A stretch of DNA of 64,000 bases from NCBI GenBank assembly GCA_030680175.1, contig JAUXWO010000075.1, positions 1 through 64,000 on the forward strand, written 5' to 3'. Each line of letters begins with the position of its first letter. Positions within the stretch are counted from its first letter, which is position 1. The position numbers were made by a program, and so were the translations under genes. Shown here in pieces: positions 49,859 to 64,000 of the stretch. The DNA comes from Vicinamibacterales bacterium (GTDB taxonomy: Bacteria > Acidobacteriota > Vicinamibacteria > Vicinamibacterales > UBA2999). The notes under the pieces are model-generated. The model searched no databases. It worked only from the letters and a program-made list of their open reading frames with translations, and was not told the DNA's origin.

Positions 49859-51400
49859 ATGCGTCTGAGATTCGCTCCCTCGCCGACCGGCCACCTGCAC
49901 GTGGGCAATGCGCGCACGGCGCTCTTCAACTGGCTGATGGCCCGTCAGAGCGGCGGCACGCTGCTGCTGCGCATCGAGGACACCGACGCCGAGCGGTCCA
50001 CGCCGGAATCGGAGCGGGCCATCCAGGAGGATCTCCGCTGGATGGGGCTCTCCTGGGATGAGGGCGTCGAGGTGGGCGGGACGCATGGGCCCTATCGCCA
50101 GTCGGAACGTCTCGAGATCTACCGCGCGCACGCGGCGCAGCTGCTCGAGTCGCGCCACGCGTACCGGTGCTTCTGTGCGGCGTCGACGCTGGAGGCCGAC
50201 CGGAAGGCGGCGCTCGCCGCCGGGCGTCCGCCGAAGTACGCCGGCCGCTGCCGCGACATCGCGCCCGAGGCGGCGGCGCGCCGGGTCGAGGCCGGCGAGC
50301 CCGCCGTGATTCGCCTGCGCGTGCCCGTGGGCCGCGAGGTGACCTTCGTCGATCTCGTCCGCGGCCCCGTCACGTTCCACACCGAGGTGATCGGCGATCC
50401 CGTGCTCGTGCGCTCCGACGGCTCGCCCGCCTACAACTTCGCCGTCGTCGTGGACGATGGGCTGATGGGGATTACGGCGGTGGTGCGCGGGGAGGATCAC
50501 ATCTCGAACACGCCGCGGCAGATCCTGCTCTACGAAGCGTTCGGCTGGACGCCGCCGCGCTTCGCGCACCTCTCGCTGGTGATGGGGCCCGACCACACGC
50601 CGCTGTCGAAGCGGCACGGCGTGACGTCGGTGGCCGAGTTCAAGGCCAAGGGCTACCTGCCGGAGGCGCTCGTCAACTACCTCGCGCTGATCGGCTGGTC
50701 GCCGGGCGGCGACGACGAACTGCTGCCGCTCGAGGCGCTGGCGGCGCGGTTCGACATCGCCGCCGTCTCGCACAGCGCGGGGGTGTTCGACGAGGACAAG
50801 CTTGCGTGGGTCAATCGCCACTACCTGAAGGCGGCGGCGCCCGCGCGCCTGGTCGACCTCAGCCTGCCGTTCCTCGAGGCGGCGGGGTACGTGCCGGAGC
50901 CGCCGGGCGCCGAGGCGCGCGCGTGGCTCGAGATGGCCGTGCCGCAGGCAGCGGCCTCCGTGGACCGGCTGGCGCAGGTGCCCGAGCGGCTGCGGCTCGT
51001 GTTCGACTTCGATGCGGCCCGCACGTGCGCGGATGCCGTGCTGGCGCAGGAGCTGGCGGAGCCGGCCGCGCGCGCGGTGACGATGGCGCTGGCGGAGGCG
51101 CTGGCGGACGCGCCGCGTCTCTCGGACCGCGAGCAGTTCCGCGCGATCGCCGCGCGCGTGAAGGAGCGCAGTGGCCAGAAGGGCCGCGCGCTCTTCCATC
51201 CGATTCGCGTGGCCCTCACCGGGGCGGCGGAGGGGCCGGAACTGGATCTGCTCGTGCCCGCGATCGACCGCGCGGCGGAGCTGCCGGAGGGGAGCGGCCT
51301 GGCCCGGGTGATGGGGTGCCGCGAGCGCGCGACCGAGCTGGCGCGCCTGCTCGGGCAATCGGCCTCAACGGGTCACCCCGGCCCGCGCGCCCAGTCGTAA
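49859..51400 (+). CDS. gltX: glutamyl-tRNA synthetase
   Basis: A 513-aa class I aminoacyl-tRNA synthetase that charges tRNA-Glu (and perhaps tRNA-Gln if amidation is used). The HIGH-type motif is PTGHLHVGNA, and the KMSKS-type motif is LSKRHG. Residues FCAASTLEADRKAAL with YAGRCRD form the zinc/insertion region. The ATG is the only one fitting MRLRFAPSPTG. Gln-tRNA synthetase or GatCAB is not in this window, so discrimination cannot be judged. Confidence 0.96.
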   Translation: MRLRFAPSPTGHLHVGNARTALFNWLMARQSGGTLLLRIEDTDAERSTPESERAIQEDLRWMGLSWDEGVEVGGTHGPYRQSERLEIYRAHAAQLLESRHAYRCFCAASTLEADRKAALAAGRPPKYAGRCRDIAPEAAARRVEAGEPAVIRLRVPVGREVTFVDLVRGPVTFHTEVIGDPVLVRSDGSPAYNFAVVVDDGLMGITAVVRGEDHISNTPRQILLYEAFGWTPPRFAHLSLVMGPDHTPLSKRHGVTSVAEFKAKGYLPEALVNYLALIGWSPGGDDELLPLEALAARFDIAAVSHSAGVFDEDKLAWVNRHYLKAAAPARLVDLSLPFLEAAGYVPEPPGAEARAWLEMAVPQAAASVDRLAQVPERLRLVFDFDAARTCADAVLAQELAEPAARAVTMALAEALADAPRLSDREQFRAIAARVKERSGQKGRALFHPIRVALTGAAEGPELDLLVPAIDRAAELPEGSGLARVMGCRERATELARLLGQSASTGHPGPRAQS

Positions 51401-51407
51401 CAGCACG

Positions 51408-51497
51408 TCCACGACCCACTACCCACTACCTACTACCCACTACCCACTACCCACCACCCACGACCCACGACCCACTACCCACGACCTACTACCCACC
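51408..51497. repeat. CCCACTAC tandem array abutting the rlmB start codon
   Basis: About twelve units of CCCACTAC, CCCACGAC and CCTACTAC run straight into the ATG of rlmB. A core of more than 30 bases is identical to the array before alr at 41386-41488. No purine-rich ribosome-binding site is present between array and start. Confidence 0.85.
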
Positions 51498-52223
51498 ATG
51501 ATCATCTACGGCATCCACCCCGTCGCCGAAGCGCTGAAGTCGGGCCGCGTGCGCGAAGTGCGCGTCAGCGGGTCTGGCAACGAGCGGGTGCGCGCGCTGC
51601 TGGCGGAGGCGGAGGCGCTCGGCATCCGCATTCGCCGTGTGGCGCCGGACGTGCTGGCGCGCGCGGCCGGGGGCGGCGTGCACCAGGGCGTGGTGGCCGA
51701 CGTGGGTGCGGCCGAGACGATCGGGCTGGAGGATCTGGTGGCCGGGGGCGAGGGCGTGCCGCTCATCGTCGTGCTCGACGGCGTGGAGGACCCGCACAAT
51801 CTGGGCGCCATCCTGCGGTCGGTGGACGCGGCCGGGGCGACGGGGATCGTGCGGCAGACGCGGCGGGCGGCGCCGCTCGACGGCGCGGCGGCCAAGGCCT
51901 CGGCCGGCGCGGTGCATCACGTGCGGGTGGCGGACGTGGTGAACGTGGCGCGGGCGGTGGAGGACCTCAAGGCGGCGGGGGTCTGGACGGTGGGACTCGA
52001 CGCCGAGGGCGAGATCCCGTATCATGATGTGGATCTGACCTTGCCGACGGCGGTCGTTCTGGGGGCCGAGGGCCACGGACTCCGTCGTCTGGTGCGGGAG
52101 CGCTGTGATGTGCGGGCGGCCATTCCGATGGCCGGCCACGTCGGCAGCCTCAATGTTTCGGTGGCGGCGGCCGTGGTCCTGTTCGAGGCCGTACGCCAGC
52201 GCCGAAGCCGGGGGAGGTCCTAG
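51498..52223 (+). CDS. rlmB: 23S rRNA 2'-O-ribose methyltransferase (RlmB/TrmH family)
   Basis: A 241-aa SPOUT methyltransferase. It probably methylates G2251 of 23S rRNA, or a related site. Motif 1 VEDPHNLGAILRSVDAAG, motif 2 VVLGAEGHGLRRL, and motif 3 IPMAGHVGSLNVSVAAA match the SpoU/TrmH family, and an N-terminal substrate-binding L30e-like domain covers residues 1-75. In Bacillus yacO (rlmB) holds the same place in the order gltX-...-rlmB-...-rpmG-secE-nusG. Confidence 0.94.
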   Translation: MIIYGIHPVAEALKSGRVREVRVSGSGNERVRALLAEAEALGIRIRRVAPDVLARAAGGGVHQGVVADVGAAETIGLEDLVAGGEGVPLIVVLDGVEDPHNLGAILRSVDAAGATGIVRQTRRAAPLDGAAAKASAGAVHHVRVADVVNVARAVEDLKAAGVWTVGLDAEGEIPYHDVDLTLPTAVVLGAEGHGLRRLVRERCDVRAAIPMAGHVGSLNVSVAAAVVLFEAVRQRRSRGRS

Positions 52224-52228
52224 GGATT

Positions 52229-52258
52229 TCAGATTGCAGATTGCAGGTGGCAGATTCT
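52229..52258. repeat. GATTGCAGATTGCAG-type repeat after rlmB
   Basis: GATTTCAGATTGCAGATTGC-type units follow the rlmB stop by a few bases. Another copy is between rplJ and rplL at 57668-57703. Confidence 0.7.
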
Positions 52259-52361
52259 TCACGGTGAAGGTCAGCGAACTGCGGGCTGTGAACTGGGTCG
52301 CCGAGGGCCGCCAGGACTCCGGAGGAGAAGAATGGATGCACCTACCAGAGATTTCCGGCCC

Positions 52362-52391
52362 TTGCGTGTCTGGCATGGGTCGTGCTACCAT
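52362..52391 (+). promoter_or_regulatory. promoter of the tRNA-tuf cluster
   Basis: TTGCGT at 52362-52367 and TGCTACCAT at 52383-52391 (TACCAT at 52386) with an 18-bp spacer, 15 bases upstream of the first tRNA-Thr. It carries an extended -10, and fits the promoter that drives the tRNA run towards tuf. Confidence 0.5.
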
Positions 52392-52405
52392 CCCTGTTTT
52401 GTCTG

Positions 52406-52482
52406 GCTGGCGTAGCTCAGTCCGGTAGAGCGGCTGATTTGTAATCAGCGGGTCGGGGGTTCAAATCCCTCCGCCAGCTCCA
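52406..52482 (+). tRNA. tRNA-Thr (anticodon TGT)
   Basis: A 77-nt cloverleaf with acceptor GCTGGCG/CGCCAGC, D-loop AGCTCAGTCCGGTAGAGC, anticodon loop TTTGTAA giving TGT, T-arm GGGGGTTCAAATCCCTC and encoded CCA. It reads ACA and ACG by wobble. Confidence 0.98.
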
Positions 52483-52622
52483 CGCGGGCGCGGGCGCGGC
52501 TTCTGCGGGGGCGGGCACTCTTCCACGGCAGAACGACGAAGGCAGCGCAGTATCACCGCGCCGCGGCGAGGCTCGACGGGGGTGTCGCTCGGGGCGGGTA
52601 TTTCGGGACGGAACGTCGGTTT

Positions 52623-52709
52623 GGGCAGGTGGCGGAGCGGTCAATCGCAGCAGACTGTAAATCTGCCGTCCTAGTGGCTACGGAGGTTCGAATCCTCCCC
52701 TGCCCACCA
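52623..52709 (+). tRNA. tRNA-Tyr (anticodon GTA)
   Basis: An 87-nt class II tRNA with acceptor GGGCAGG/CCTGCCC, anticodon loop CTGTAAA giving GTA, a long variable arm (CCGTCCTAGTGGCTACGG), and a T-arm GAGGTTCGAATCCTC. CCA is encoded. Confidence 0.98.
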
Positions 52710-52717
52710 TTCGACTC

Positions 52718-52820
52718 GCCCTGAGCCTTCGGCTCAGGGCTCGCTCATGGCAAGCCTTGAATGGCAAGCCCTGATGGGCGAGGGAAGAAGTCGGGGCTCG
52801 CTGATGGCAAGCCCTGATGG
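52718..52820. repeat. hairpin and triple ATGGCAAGCC repeat between tRNA-Tyr and tRNA-Gly
   Basis: A perfect 10-bp stem of GCCCTGAGCC (52718-52727 and 52731-52740, 3-nt loop) follows tRNA-Tyr. Then come three ATGGCAAGCC units at 52747, 52761 and 52804. The remaining bases to the tRNA-Gly gene show no ORF. The hairpin may mark RNA processing or termination, or belong to a REP-like repeat. Confidence 0.65.
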
Positions 52821-52902
52821 GGGAGCGTCGAGGAGCGAGGGCGCGCTGACAGCGGGCTTGCCCGCCGAAGCGCCGAGTGAGCGCCAGAGGCGAGGCGCGA
52901 AG

Positions 52903-52977
52903 GCGGGAGTAACTCAGTGGTAGAGTCACAGCCTTCCAAGCTGTTGGTCGCGGGTTCGATCCCCGTCTCCCGCTCCA
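52903..52977 (+). tRNA. tRNA-Gly (anticodon TCC)
   Basis: A 75-nt cloverleaf with acceptor GCGGGAG/CTCCCGC, D-loop AACTCAGTGGTAGAGT, anticodon loop CTTCCAA giving TCC, T-arm CGGGTTCGATCCCCG, and CCA encoded. It reads GGA and GGG by wobble. Confidence 0.98.
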
Positions 52978-53166
52978 GTGTTCGCCCGGCCGTCCGGCGG
53001 CACGGCTGAGGGCGGCGTCGGGATGCGCCGGGTGCGCCGTAGGGCGTGCCGGGTGTTCGGGCCGGCTTTCGGGTGCGCGCGTGCGGACCCTGAGGGCGGG
53101 ACGGCGGGGGCCGGCGCGGCCCGCGCCAGAGTGCGGGCCGACACGTCGGCCGGGGCAAGAGCGAAG

Positions 53167-53242
<76 letters not shown>

Positions 53243-53323
53243 GGATCGTTAGAACGGCAATCAACCTCCGACGCCGGCACGGGGCCGGGTCGTCAGTCCG
53301 CGAGAAGCGAGCGAACTCAAGTC

Positions 53324-54523
<1,200 letters not shown>

Positions 54524-54613
54524 CACGCGTTCGCCGTGGACAGGGTGCCAGTGCGCGGGAGGCCGCTTCCGCGCACTGGGCCGTGACCGCCGGCAACGGC
54601 TGAGACGTGAGCC

Positions 54614-54763
54614 ATGAGAGACATCATTCAGATGGCGTGTGGTGAGTGCAAGCGCCGGAACTACAGCACCACCAAGAACAAGAAGAAGACGACGGAGCGG
54701 CTCGAACTGAGCAAGTACTGCCGGTTCTGCCGGAAGCACACGCCGCACAAGGAACAGAAGTAG
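54614..54763 (+). CDS. rpmG: 50S ribosomal protein bL33 (zinc form)
   Basis: A 49-aa protein too short for many gene finders. It has CGEC (C9, C12) and CRFC (C36, C39), the zinc-ribbon ligands of the C+ bL33 type, with a lysine-rich middle ([20 protein letters not shown]). The sequence start [12 protein letters not shown] is normal. Located between tuf and tRNA-Trp/secE as in many bacteria. Confidence 0.95.
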   Translation: MRDIIQMACGECKRRNYSTTKNKKKTTERLELSKYCRFCRKHTPHKEQK

Positions 54764-54784
54764 GCCCGGCGTTGCCGGGCGCTC

Positions 54785-54850
54785 CCGGCTGTCAGCGACC
54801 AGCGATCGGCGCGTGAGCCGGGAGCCAGCCGCGGAGAGCCGAGAGCCAGG
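54785..54850. repeat. AGCCGGGAGCCAGCC-type repeat before tRNA-Trp
   Basis: The rpmG to tRNA-Trp gap carries CAGCGACCAGCGATCG and GAGCCGGGAGCCAGCC-like units ending GAGAGCCGAGAGCC. It belongs to the same AGCCGA family as the runs at 6968, 8143, 39838 and 43026. Confidence 0.6.
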
Positions 54851-54871
54851 GCGGGCGAAGCGAGTCAGTTC

Positions 54872-54947
54872 AGGCCAGTAGCTCAACTGGTAGAGCACCG
54901 GTCTCCAAAACCGGGGGTTGGGGGTTCGAGTCCCTCCTGGCCTGCCA
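54872..54947 (+). tRNA. tRNA-Trp (anticodon CCA)
   Basis: A 76-nt cloverleaf with acceptor AGGCCAG/CTGGCCT, D-loop AGCTCAACTGGTAGAGC, anticodon loop CTCCAAA giving CCA, T-arm GGGGTTCGAGTCCCT, and an encoded 3' CCA. Located between rpmG and secE, the usual place. Confidence 0.98.
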
Positions 54948-55038
54948 GTCATCCGCCGGCGCACGCCGTCGTCCGCCGGGCGACGGCAGGGGCGCCGGCC
55001 GCGCCAGAGTCAGCGCCGTCGGCCAGGGGGCCGCGGCC

Positions 55039-55341
55039 GTGTCGGGGAACCGCATCGTGAAGACCGAGACGATCGACGACGTCAAAGGACAGCCGCCCGC
55101 CACGACCGGCGAGGGGGGGCCGCGGCTCGCGCCCGTCCGCTGGTGGGGGCGCGCGGGGGAGTTCCTCGGCGAGGTCCGCAGCGAGCTGAAGCGCGTCACG
55201 TGGCCCACCCGGACCGAGGTCTACGCGACCACGATCGTCGTCATCGTGACGTCGGTGTTCTTCGGGCTCTACCTGTTCGGGATCGATCTGGTCCTCAACG
55301 CGATCGTCCAGCGCATCTTCTCGCGCTTTGGTGCGGCATGA
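55039..55341 (+). CDS. secE: preprotein translocase subunit SecE
   Basis: A 100-aa subunit of the SecYEG channel. Only one transmembrane helix is present, at the C-terminus (residues about 62-82), preceded by the conserved cytoplasmic [20 protein letters not shown] segment. The first 35 residues are variable and Gly/Pro rich. It starts at GTG. Overlaps nusG by four bases (ATGA). Confidence 0.93.
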   Translation: MSGNRIVKTETIDDVKGQPPATTGEGGPRLAPVRWWGRAGEFLGEVRSELKRVTWPTRTEVYATTIVVIVTSVFFGLYLFGIDLVLNAIVQRIFSRFGAA

Positions 55342-55880
55342 CCGAAGGGCTGAGCAAGCACTGGTACATCGTGCACACCTACTCGGGGTTCGAGAAGAAG
55401 GTGGCCGAGTCGCTGGGGCAGCGGGTCCAGGCCTACGGGCTGCAGGACGAGATTGGCGAGATTCTCATCCCGACCGAGGATGTCGTGGAGATGCGCGGCG
55501 GCCGCAAGGTGGTCAGCTCCAAGCGCTTCTTTCCCGGCTACATCCTCGTCGAGATGACCATGACCGACAACGCGTGGCACGTCGTCAAGAACACGCCGAA
55601 GGTCACCGGGTTCGTGGGCGCCGGCGCGAAGCCGATGCCGCTCAGCGCGGATGAGGTCGAGCAGATTCTCGACCAGGTGAAGACGGCCGCCGAGAAGCCC
55701 AAGCCGAAGTACTCCTTCGAGAAGGGCGACGCCGTCCGGATCAACGAGGGGCCGTTCACCAGCTTCAACGGCGTGGTCGACGAGGTCAACCACGACAAGA
55801 ACACGTTGAAGGTCATGGTGACGATCTTCGGCCGCTCGACCCCCGTCGAGCTGGACTTCCTCCAGGTGGAGAAGCTCTAG
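55338..55880 (+). CDS. nusG: transcription antitermination factor NusG
   Basis: A 180-aa factor with an NGN domain ([38 protein letters not shown]) and a C-terminal KOW domain ([21 protein letters not shown]). It contacts the RNA polymerase clamp and also Rho or ribosomal S10. The ATG overlaps the secE stop. Length and motifs are normal. Confidence 0.97.
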   Translation: MTEGLSKHWYIVHTYSGFEKKVAESLGQRVQAYGLQDEIGEILIPTEDVVEMRGGRKVVSSKRFFPGYILVEMTMTDNAWHVVKNTPKVTGFVGAGAKPMPLSADEVEQILDQVKTAAEKPKPKYSFEKGDAVRINEGPFTSFNGVVDEVNHDKNTLKVMVTIFGRSTPVELDFLQVEKL

Positions 55881-55928
55881 CCCCGGTGGCCGGAGCCGAG
55901 CAGTAGCGGAAAGTCGAGAGCAGCAGAG

Positions 55929-56354
55929 ATGGCGAAGAAGATTCAGGGAATGGTGAAGCTCCAGATCCCGGCGGGCAAGGCCACGCCGGCCCCGCCCGTG
56001 GGCACGGCCCTCGGCCCGCACGGGGTCAACATCATGGACTTCTGCAAGGCCTTCAACGCGCGGACGGCGAAGGACGACGGGCTCATCATTCCGGCGGTCG
56101 TGACGATCTACTCCGATCGCTCGTACACGTTCGTGACGAAGACGCCCCCGGCCTCCGTGCTGCTCAAGCGCGCGGCCAACGTGGCGAAGGGTTCGGCCGA
56201 ACCCAACAAGTCGAAGGTGGGGACGGTCACGCTGAAGCAGGTCGAGGAGATCGCCCGGCTGAAGCTCGTCGACCTGAACACGCAGTCGGTCGAGTCGGCC
56301 ATCAAGAGCGTGTCGGGCACGGCGCGCTCGATGGGGCTCGACGTCATTCAGTAG
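55929..56354 (+). CDS. rplK: 50S ribosomal protein uL11
   Basis: A 141-aa protein binding the 23S rRNA GTPase centre. It shows [25 protein letters not shown] at the start (the thiostrepton region) and [19 protein letters not shown] at the end. Normal length. It follows nusG by 48 bases. Confidence 0.98.
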   Translation: MAKKIQGMVKLQIPAGKATPAPPVGTALGPHGVNIMDFCKAFNARTAKDDGLIIPAVVTIYSDRSYTFVTKTPPASVLLKRAANVAKGSAEPNKSKVGTVTLKQVEEIARLKLVDLNTQSVESAIKSVSGTARSMGLDVIQ

Positions 56355-56421
56355 GCGGGGATTCCGCAGTGAAAGACGTGGGAGGACGCTCCGGCGTCCG
56401 CTGGTACCACGGAGGAGGCAC

Positions 56422-57126
56422 ATGAGAACACGCGGCAAGAATTACACGGCGGCCAAGGCCAAGGTCGAAGACCGCGCCTATGGCCTGGACGAGGCGCTGC
56501 CGCTCGTGCAGCAGCTCAAGTTCGCCAAGTTCGACGAAACCGTCGCCCTGTCGATCCGGCTGGGCGTCGATCCGAAGCACGCCGACCAGATGGTCCGGGG
56601 CACCGTGGTGCTCCCGCACGGGCTGGGCAAGACCAAGCGCGTGCTGGTGATCGCCGGGCCGGACAAGCAGCGCGAGGCCACGGAGGCCGGCGCGGATCTG
56701 GTGGGCGGCGACGAACTGGTGGACAAGATTCAGGGCGGCTGGATGGACTTCGATGCCGTCGTCGCCACGCCCGACATGATGCGGGTCGTCGGCAAGCTCG
56801 GCAAGGTGCTCGGGCCCCGCGGCCTGATGCCGAACCCGAAGACGGGCACGGTCACGACCGACGTGGCCAAAGCCGTCCAGGAGATTCAGGCCGGCAAGGT
56901 GGAGTTCCGGGTGGACAAGGGCGGCATCGTGCACGCCCCGGTGGGGAAGACGTCGTTCCCGCCGCAGAACCTGATCGACAACGCGACCGCGCTCCTCGAC
57001 AGCATCATGAAGGCGAAGCCGTCGGCGGCGAAGGGCAAGTACCTCCGCAGCATCACGGTGTCGTCGACGATGGGGCCGGGCGTGCTGGTGGACGAATCCC
57101 GCGTGGAAGCCGCGGTCAAGCGCTAG
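56422..57126 (+). CDS. rplA: 50S ribosomal protein uL1
   Basis: A 234-aa protein of the L1 stalk. Motifs: [43 protein letters not shown] and [26 protein letters not shown] ribosome-binding site precedes the ATG. As in other bacteria it may autoregulate its operon, but I cannot identify the mRNA mimic by eye. Confidence 0.98.
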   Translation: MRTRGKNYTAAKAKVEDRAYGLDEALPLVQQLKFAKFDETVALSIRLGVDPKHADQMVRGTVVLPHGLGKTKRVLVIAGPDKQREATEAGADLVGGDELVDKIQGGWMDFDAVVATPDMMRVVGKLGKVLGPRGLMPNPKTGTVTTDVAKAVQEIQAGKVEFRVDKGGIVHAPVGKTSFPPQNLIDNATALLDSIMKAKPSAAKGKYLRSITVSSTMGPGVLVDESRVEAAVKR

Positions 57127-57145
57127 GCGCGGGAGAAGACGAACC

Positions 57146-57667
57146 ATGGCAGTCACACGAGCCGACAAGGAAACCGAGCTGCAGTTGCTCGAGGGCATGT
57201 TCCAGGGCGCGGACGCGGCGATTCTCGTCGACTACCGCGGCGTGAACGTGCCGCAGGTCACCGAGCTGCGCGTCGCGCTGACGAAGGCGAACGCCCGCTA
57301 CCGGGTGGTCAAGAACACCATCGCGCGGCGCGCGCTCAAGGGCACCGCGTTCGAGGTGCTCACCGAGCACTTCGCGGGCACGACGGGGGTGGCGTACACC
57401 GACAGCGATCCGGTCGCGATGGCGAAGACGCTGACCACCTTCATGAAGGCCACGCCCGCCCTGACGATCAAGGCGGCGGTGGTGCAGGGGGTGGCGTTGC
57501 CGGCGGCCGGCGTCGCCGACCTCGCGAACCTCCCGGGCAAGCCGGAACTCTACGCCCAGCTGCTGAGCGTGATGCAGGCGCCGATGGTCAACCTGGTGCG
57601 CGTGCTGAACGCCGTGCCGCGTGACCTGATGAGCGTGCTGGCGCAGGCCGAGCAGCAGAGGTCCTGA
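57146..57667 (+). CDS. rplJ: 50S ribosomal protein uL10
   Basis: A 173-aa base of the L7/L12 stalk. MAVTRADKETELQLLEGMFQGADAAILVDYRG is the family N-terminus and the C-terminal helix (NLVRVLNAVPRDLMSVLAQA) holds bL12 dimers. The usual structured rplJ leader is not visible, as the gap to rplA is only 19 bases. Confidence 0.97.
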   Translation: MAVTRADKETELQLLEGMFQGADAAILVDYRGVNVPQVTELRVALTKANARYRVVKNTIARRALKGTAFEVLTEHFAGTTGVAYTDSDPVAMAKTLTTFMKATPALTIKAAVVQGVALPAAGVADLANLPGKPELYAQLLSVMQAPMVNLVRVLNAVPRDLMSVLAQAEQQRS

Positions 57668-57703
57668 TCGCAGATTGCAGGGTGCAGATTGCAGGGTGAC
57701 GCA
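57668..57703. repeat. GATTGCAGGGTGCAG-type repeat between rplJ and rplL
   Basis: Units of CAGATTGCAGG and GCAGGGTG follow the rplJ stop, related to the copy at 52229-52258. A TTTTTTTT run at 57737-57744 lies further on, but no strong hairpin precedes it. Confidence 0.65.
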
Positions 57704-57762
57704 CGCACTGCGGTCTGACAGTTGATGGACGCGGACTTTTTTTCGAAGAGCAGGAGAGAGCA

Positions 57763-58152
57763 ATGGCCGAAGTGACGCAGCAGCAGGTGGTGGACTACAT
57801 CAAGGGCATCAGCGTGATGGAGCTGTCGCAGCTCGTCAAGGCGCTGGAGACCGAACTCGGCGTGTCGGCCGCGGCCGCGATGCCGATGATGGGCATGCCG
57901 ATGATGGGTGGCGGCGGCGCGGCCGCGGCCGTCGAGGAGAAGACCGAGTTCGACGTGGTCCTGACCGACATCGGCGGGAACAAGATCAACGTCATCAAGG
58001 TCGTCCGCGAAGTCACCAGCCTCGGGCTGAAGGAAGCCAAGGATCTCGTCGAGAGCGCGCCGAAGCCGATCAAGGAAGCGGTGACGAAGGACGAGGCCGA
58101 GGCCATCAAGAAGAAGTTCGAAGAGGCCGGCGCGAAGGTCGAGATCAAGTAG
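57763..58152 (+). CDS. rplL: 50S ribosomal protein bL12
   Basis: A 129-aa stalk protein. N-terminal dimer region [25 protein letters not shown], a short alanine- and glycine-rich hinge with several methionines ([13 protein letters not shown]), and the C-domain [20 protein letters not shown]...[20 protein letters not shown] that recruits translation GTPases. A GGAGAGAG ribosome-binding site is present. Slightly longer hinge than in E. coli (121 aa). Confidence 0.98.
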   Translation: MAEVTQQQVVDYIKGISVMELSQLVKALETELGVSAAAAMPMMGMPMMGGGGAAAAVEEKTEFDVVLTDIGGNKINVIKVVREVTSLGLKEAKDLVESAPKPIKEAVTKDEAEAIKKKFEEAGAKVEIK

Positions 58153-58174
58153 CGCGCCCGTCGGGACGTTCGAG

Positions 58175-58270
58175 GATCAGGGGGCCGGGATTCCAGGAGC
58201 CGGGCCCCACTGATCTCAAAGTCCAAACGTCCAGAGTTCAAGGTTCAAAGGCGGGGCCCCCCGGCCCCGC
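58175..58270. other. hairpin-rich rplL-rpoB gap with a CCAAA/TTCAAAG repeat
   Basis: The 186-base gap contains an imperfect GC hairpin near 58180-58208, an AAAGTCCAAACGTCCAGAG...TTCAAAG run at 58219-58250, and a clean GCGGGGC stem (58251-58257 with 58264-58270). In E. coli this gap holds an attenuator that lowers rpoBC transcription relative to rplJL. A similar role here is inferred only from position and the hairpins, since no T-run follows. Confidence 0.5.
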
Positions 58271-58338
58271 ACCCTTTGGGCGATGGACTCTGAGCTTTGC
58301 ACTTCACATTCGGGCTTCTGGCAGCCAGGCCGCGAGCA

Positions 58339-64000
<5,662 letters not shown>

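Overview
The window is 64 kb of GC-rich (about 70 percent) bacterial chromosome carrying core genes, with no phage, plasmid, integron or CRISPR array. It encodes LPS-type heptose enzymes, LolB, an O-antigen-ligase-like protein, EF-Tu and an unusual RNA polymerase beta subunit. Overall I would place it in the Acidobacteriota, possibly the Vicinamibacteria. That placement is from memory of gene content and style, not from a search.

Layout. 0-6 kb: an Lhr-type helicase whose C-terminus breaks off near the window edge, a small helical protein, and a large membrane PDZ/GAF/Ser-Thr kinase. 6-18.3 kb: a complex I operon (nuoA-B-C, gmhA, nuoD, fused nuoEF, nuoH-J-K-L-M-N). It lacks nuoG and nuoI and carries a sedoheptulose-phosphate isomerase between nuoC and nuoD. 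18.3-27 kb: mixed genes (APH/P-loop kinase, 2TM protein, selA, two unknowns, a cold-shock gene with an apparent attenuator leader, purH, a small RHH-like regulator, two coupled small proteins, an SDR). 27-32 kb: a leftward cluster of a Trm112-like protein, a GT9 heptosyltransferase, an O-antigen ligase-like protein, a heptose kinase and a YbdG-type MscS channel. With gmhA this suggests a heptose-containing surface glycan. 32-41 kb: TPR protein, lolB, ispE, tRNA-Gln, prs, rplY/ctc, pth, rpsF-rpsR-rplI and dnaB. 41-52 kb: alr, ilvE, radA, PIN/TRAM, plsC, a B3/B4-domain protein, fused ispDF, gltX and rlmB. 52-64 kb: tRNAs Thr, Tyr, Gly, Thr, then tuf, rpmG, tRNA-Trp, secE, nusG, rplKAJL, rpoB and the 5' part of rpoC. 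From radA onward the order parallels the Bacillus radA-yacL-ispDF-gltX-rlmB-rpmG-secE-nusG-rplKAJL-rpoBC string.

The most unusual layer lies between and inside the genes. Almost every larger gap holds short-period or inverted repeats from a few families (GGCAC[CC/TT]C, CCCACTAC, ACGAAGG, AGCCGA, GATTGCAG, TTCGC, GTGATGTG). The same families recur tens of kb apart. Some copies supply the stop codons of neighbouring genes. The GGCAC family has an 8-bp period between genes but a frame-keeping 9-bp period inside alr, and a related 9-bp array sits in nuoL. I think this repeat system is the best candidate for something undescribed.

Four protein or RNA oddities also stand out. RpoB carries a two-ribbon zinc insertion whose first half copies the spacing of the RpoC zinc finger. 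EF-Tu departs from consensus in switch I and in the NKxD motif. NuoE and NuoF are fused in a nuo operon without G or I. The csp gene has a near-consensus promoter followed by an intrinsic terminator before the ORF.
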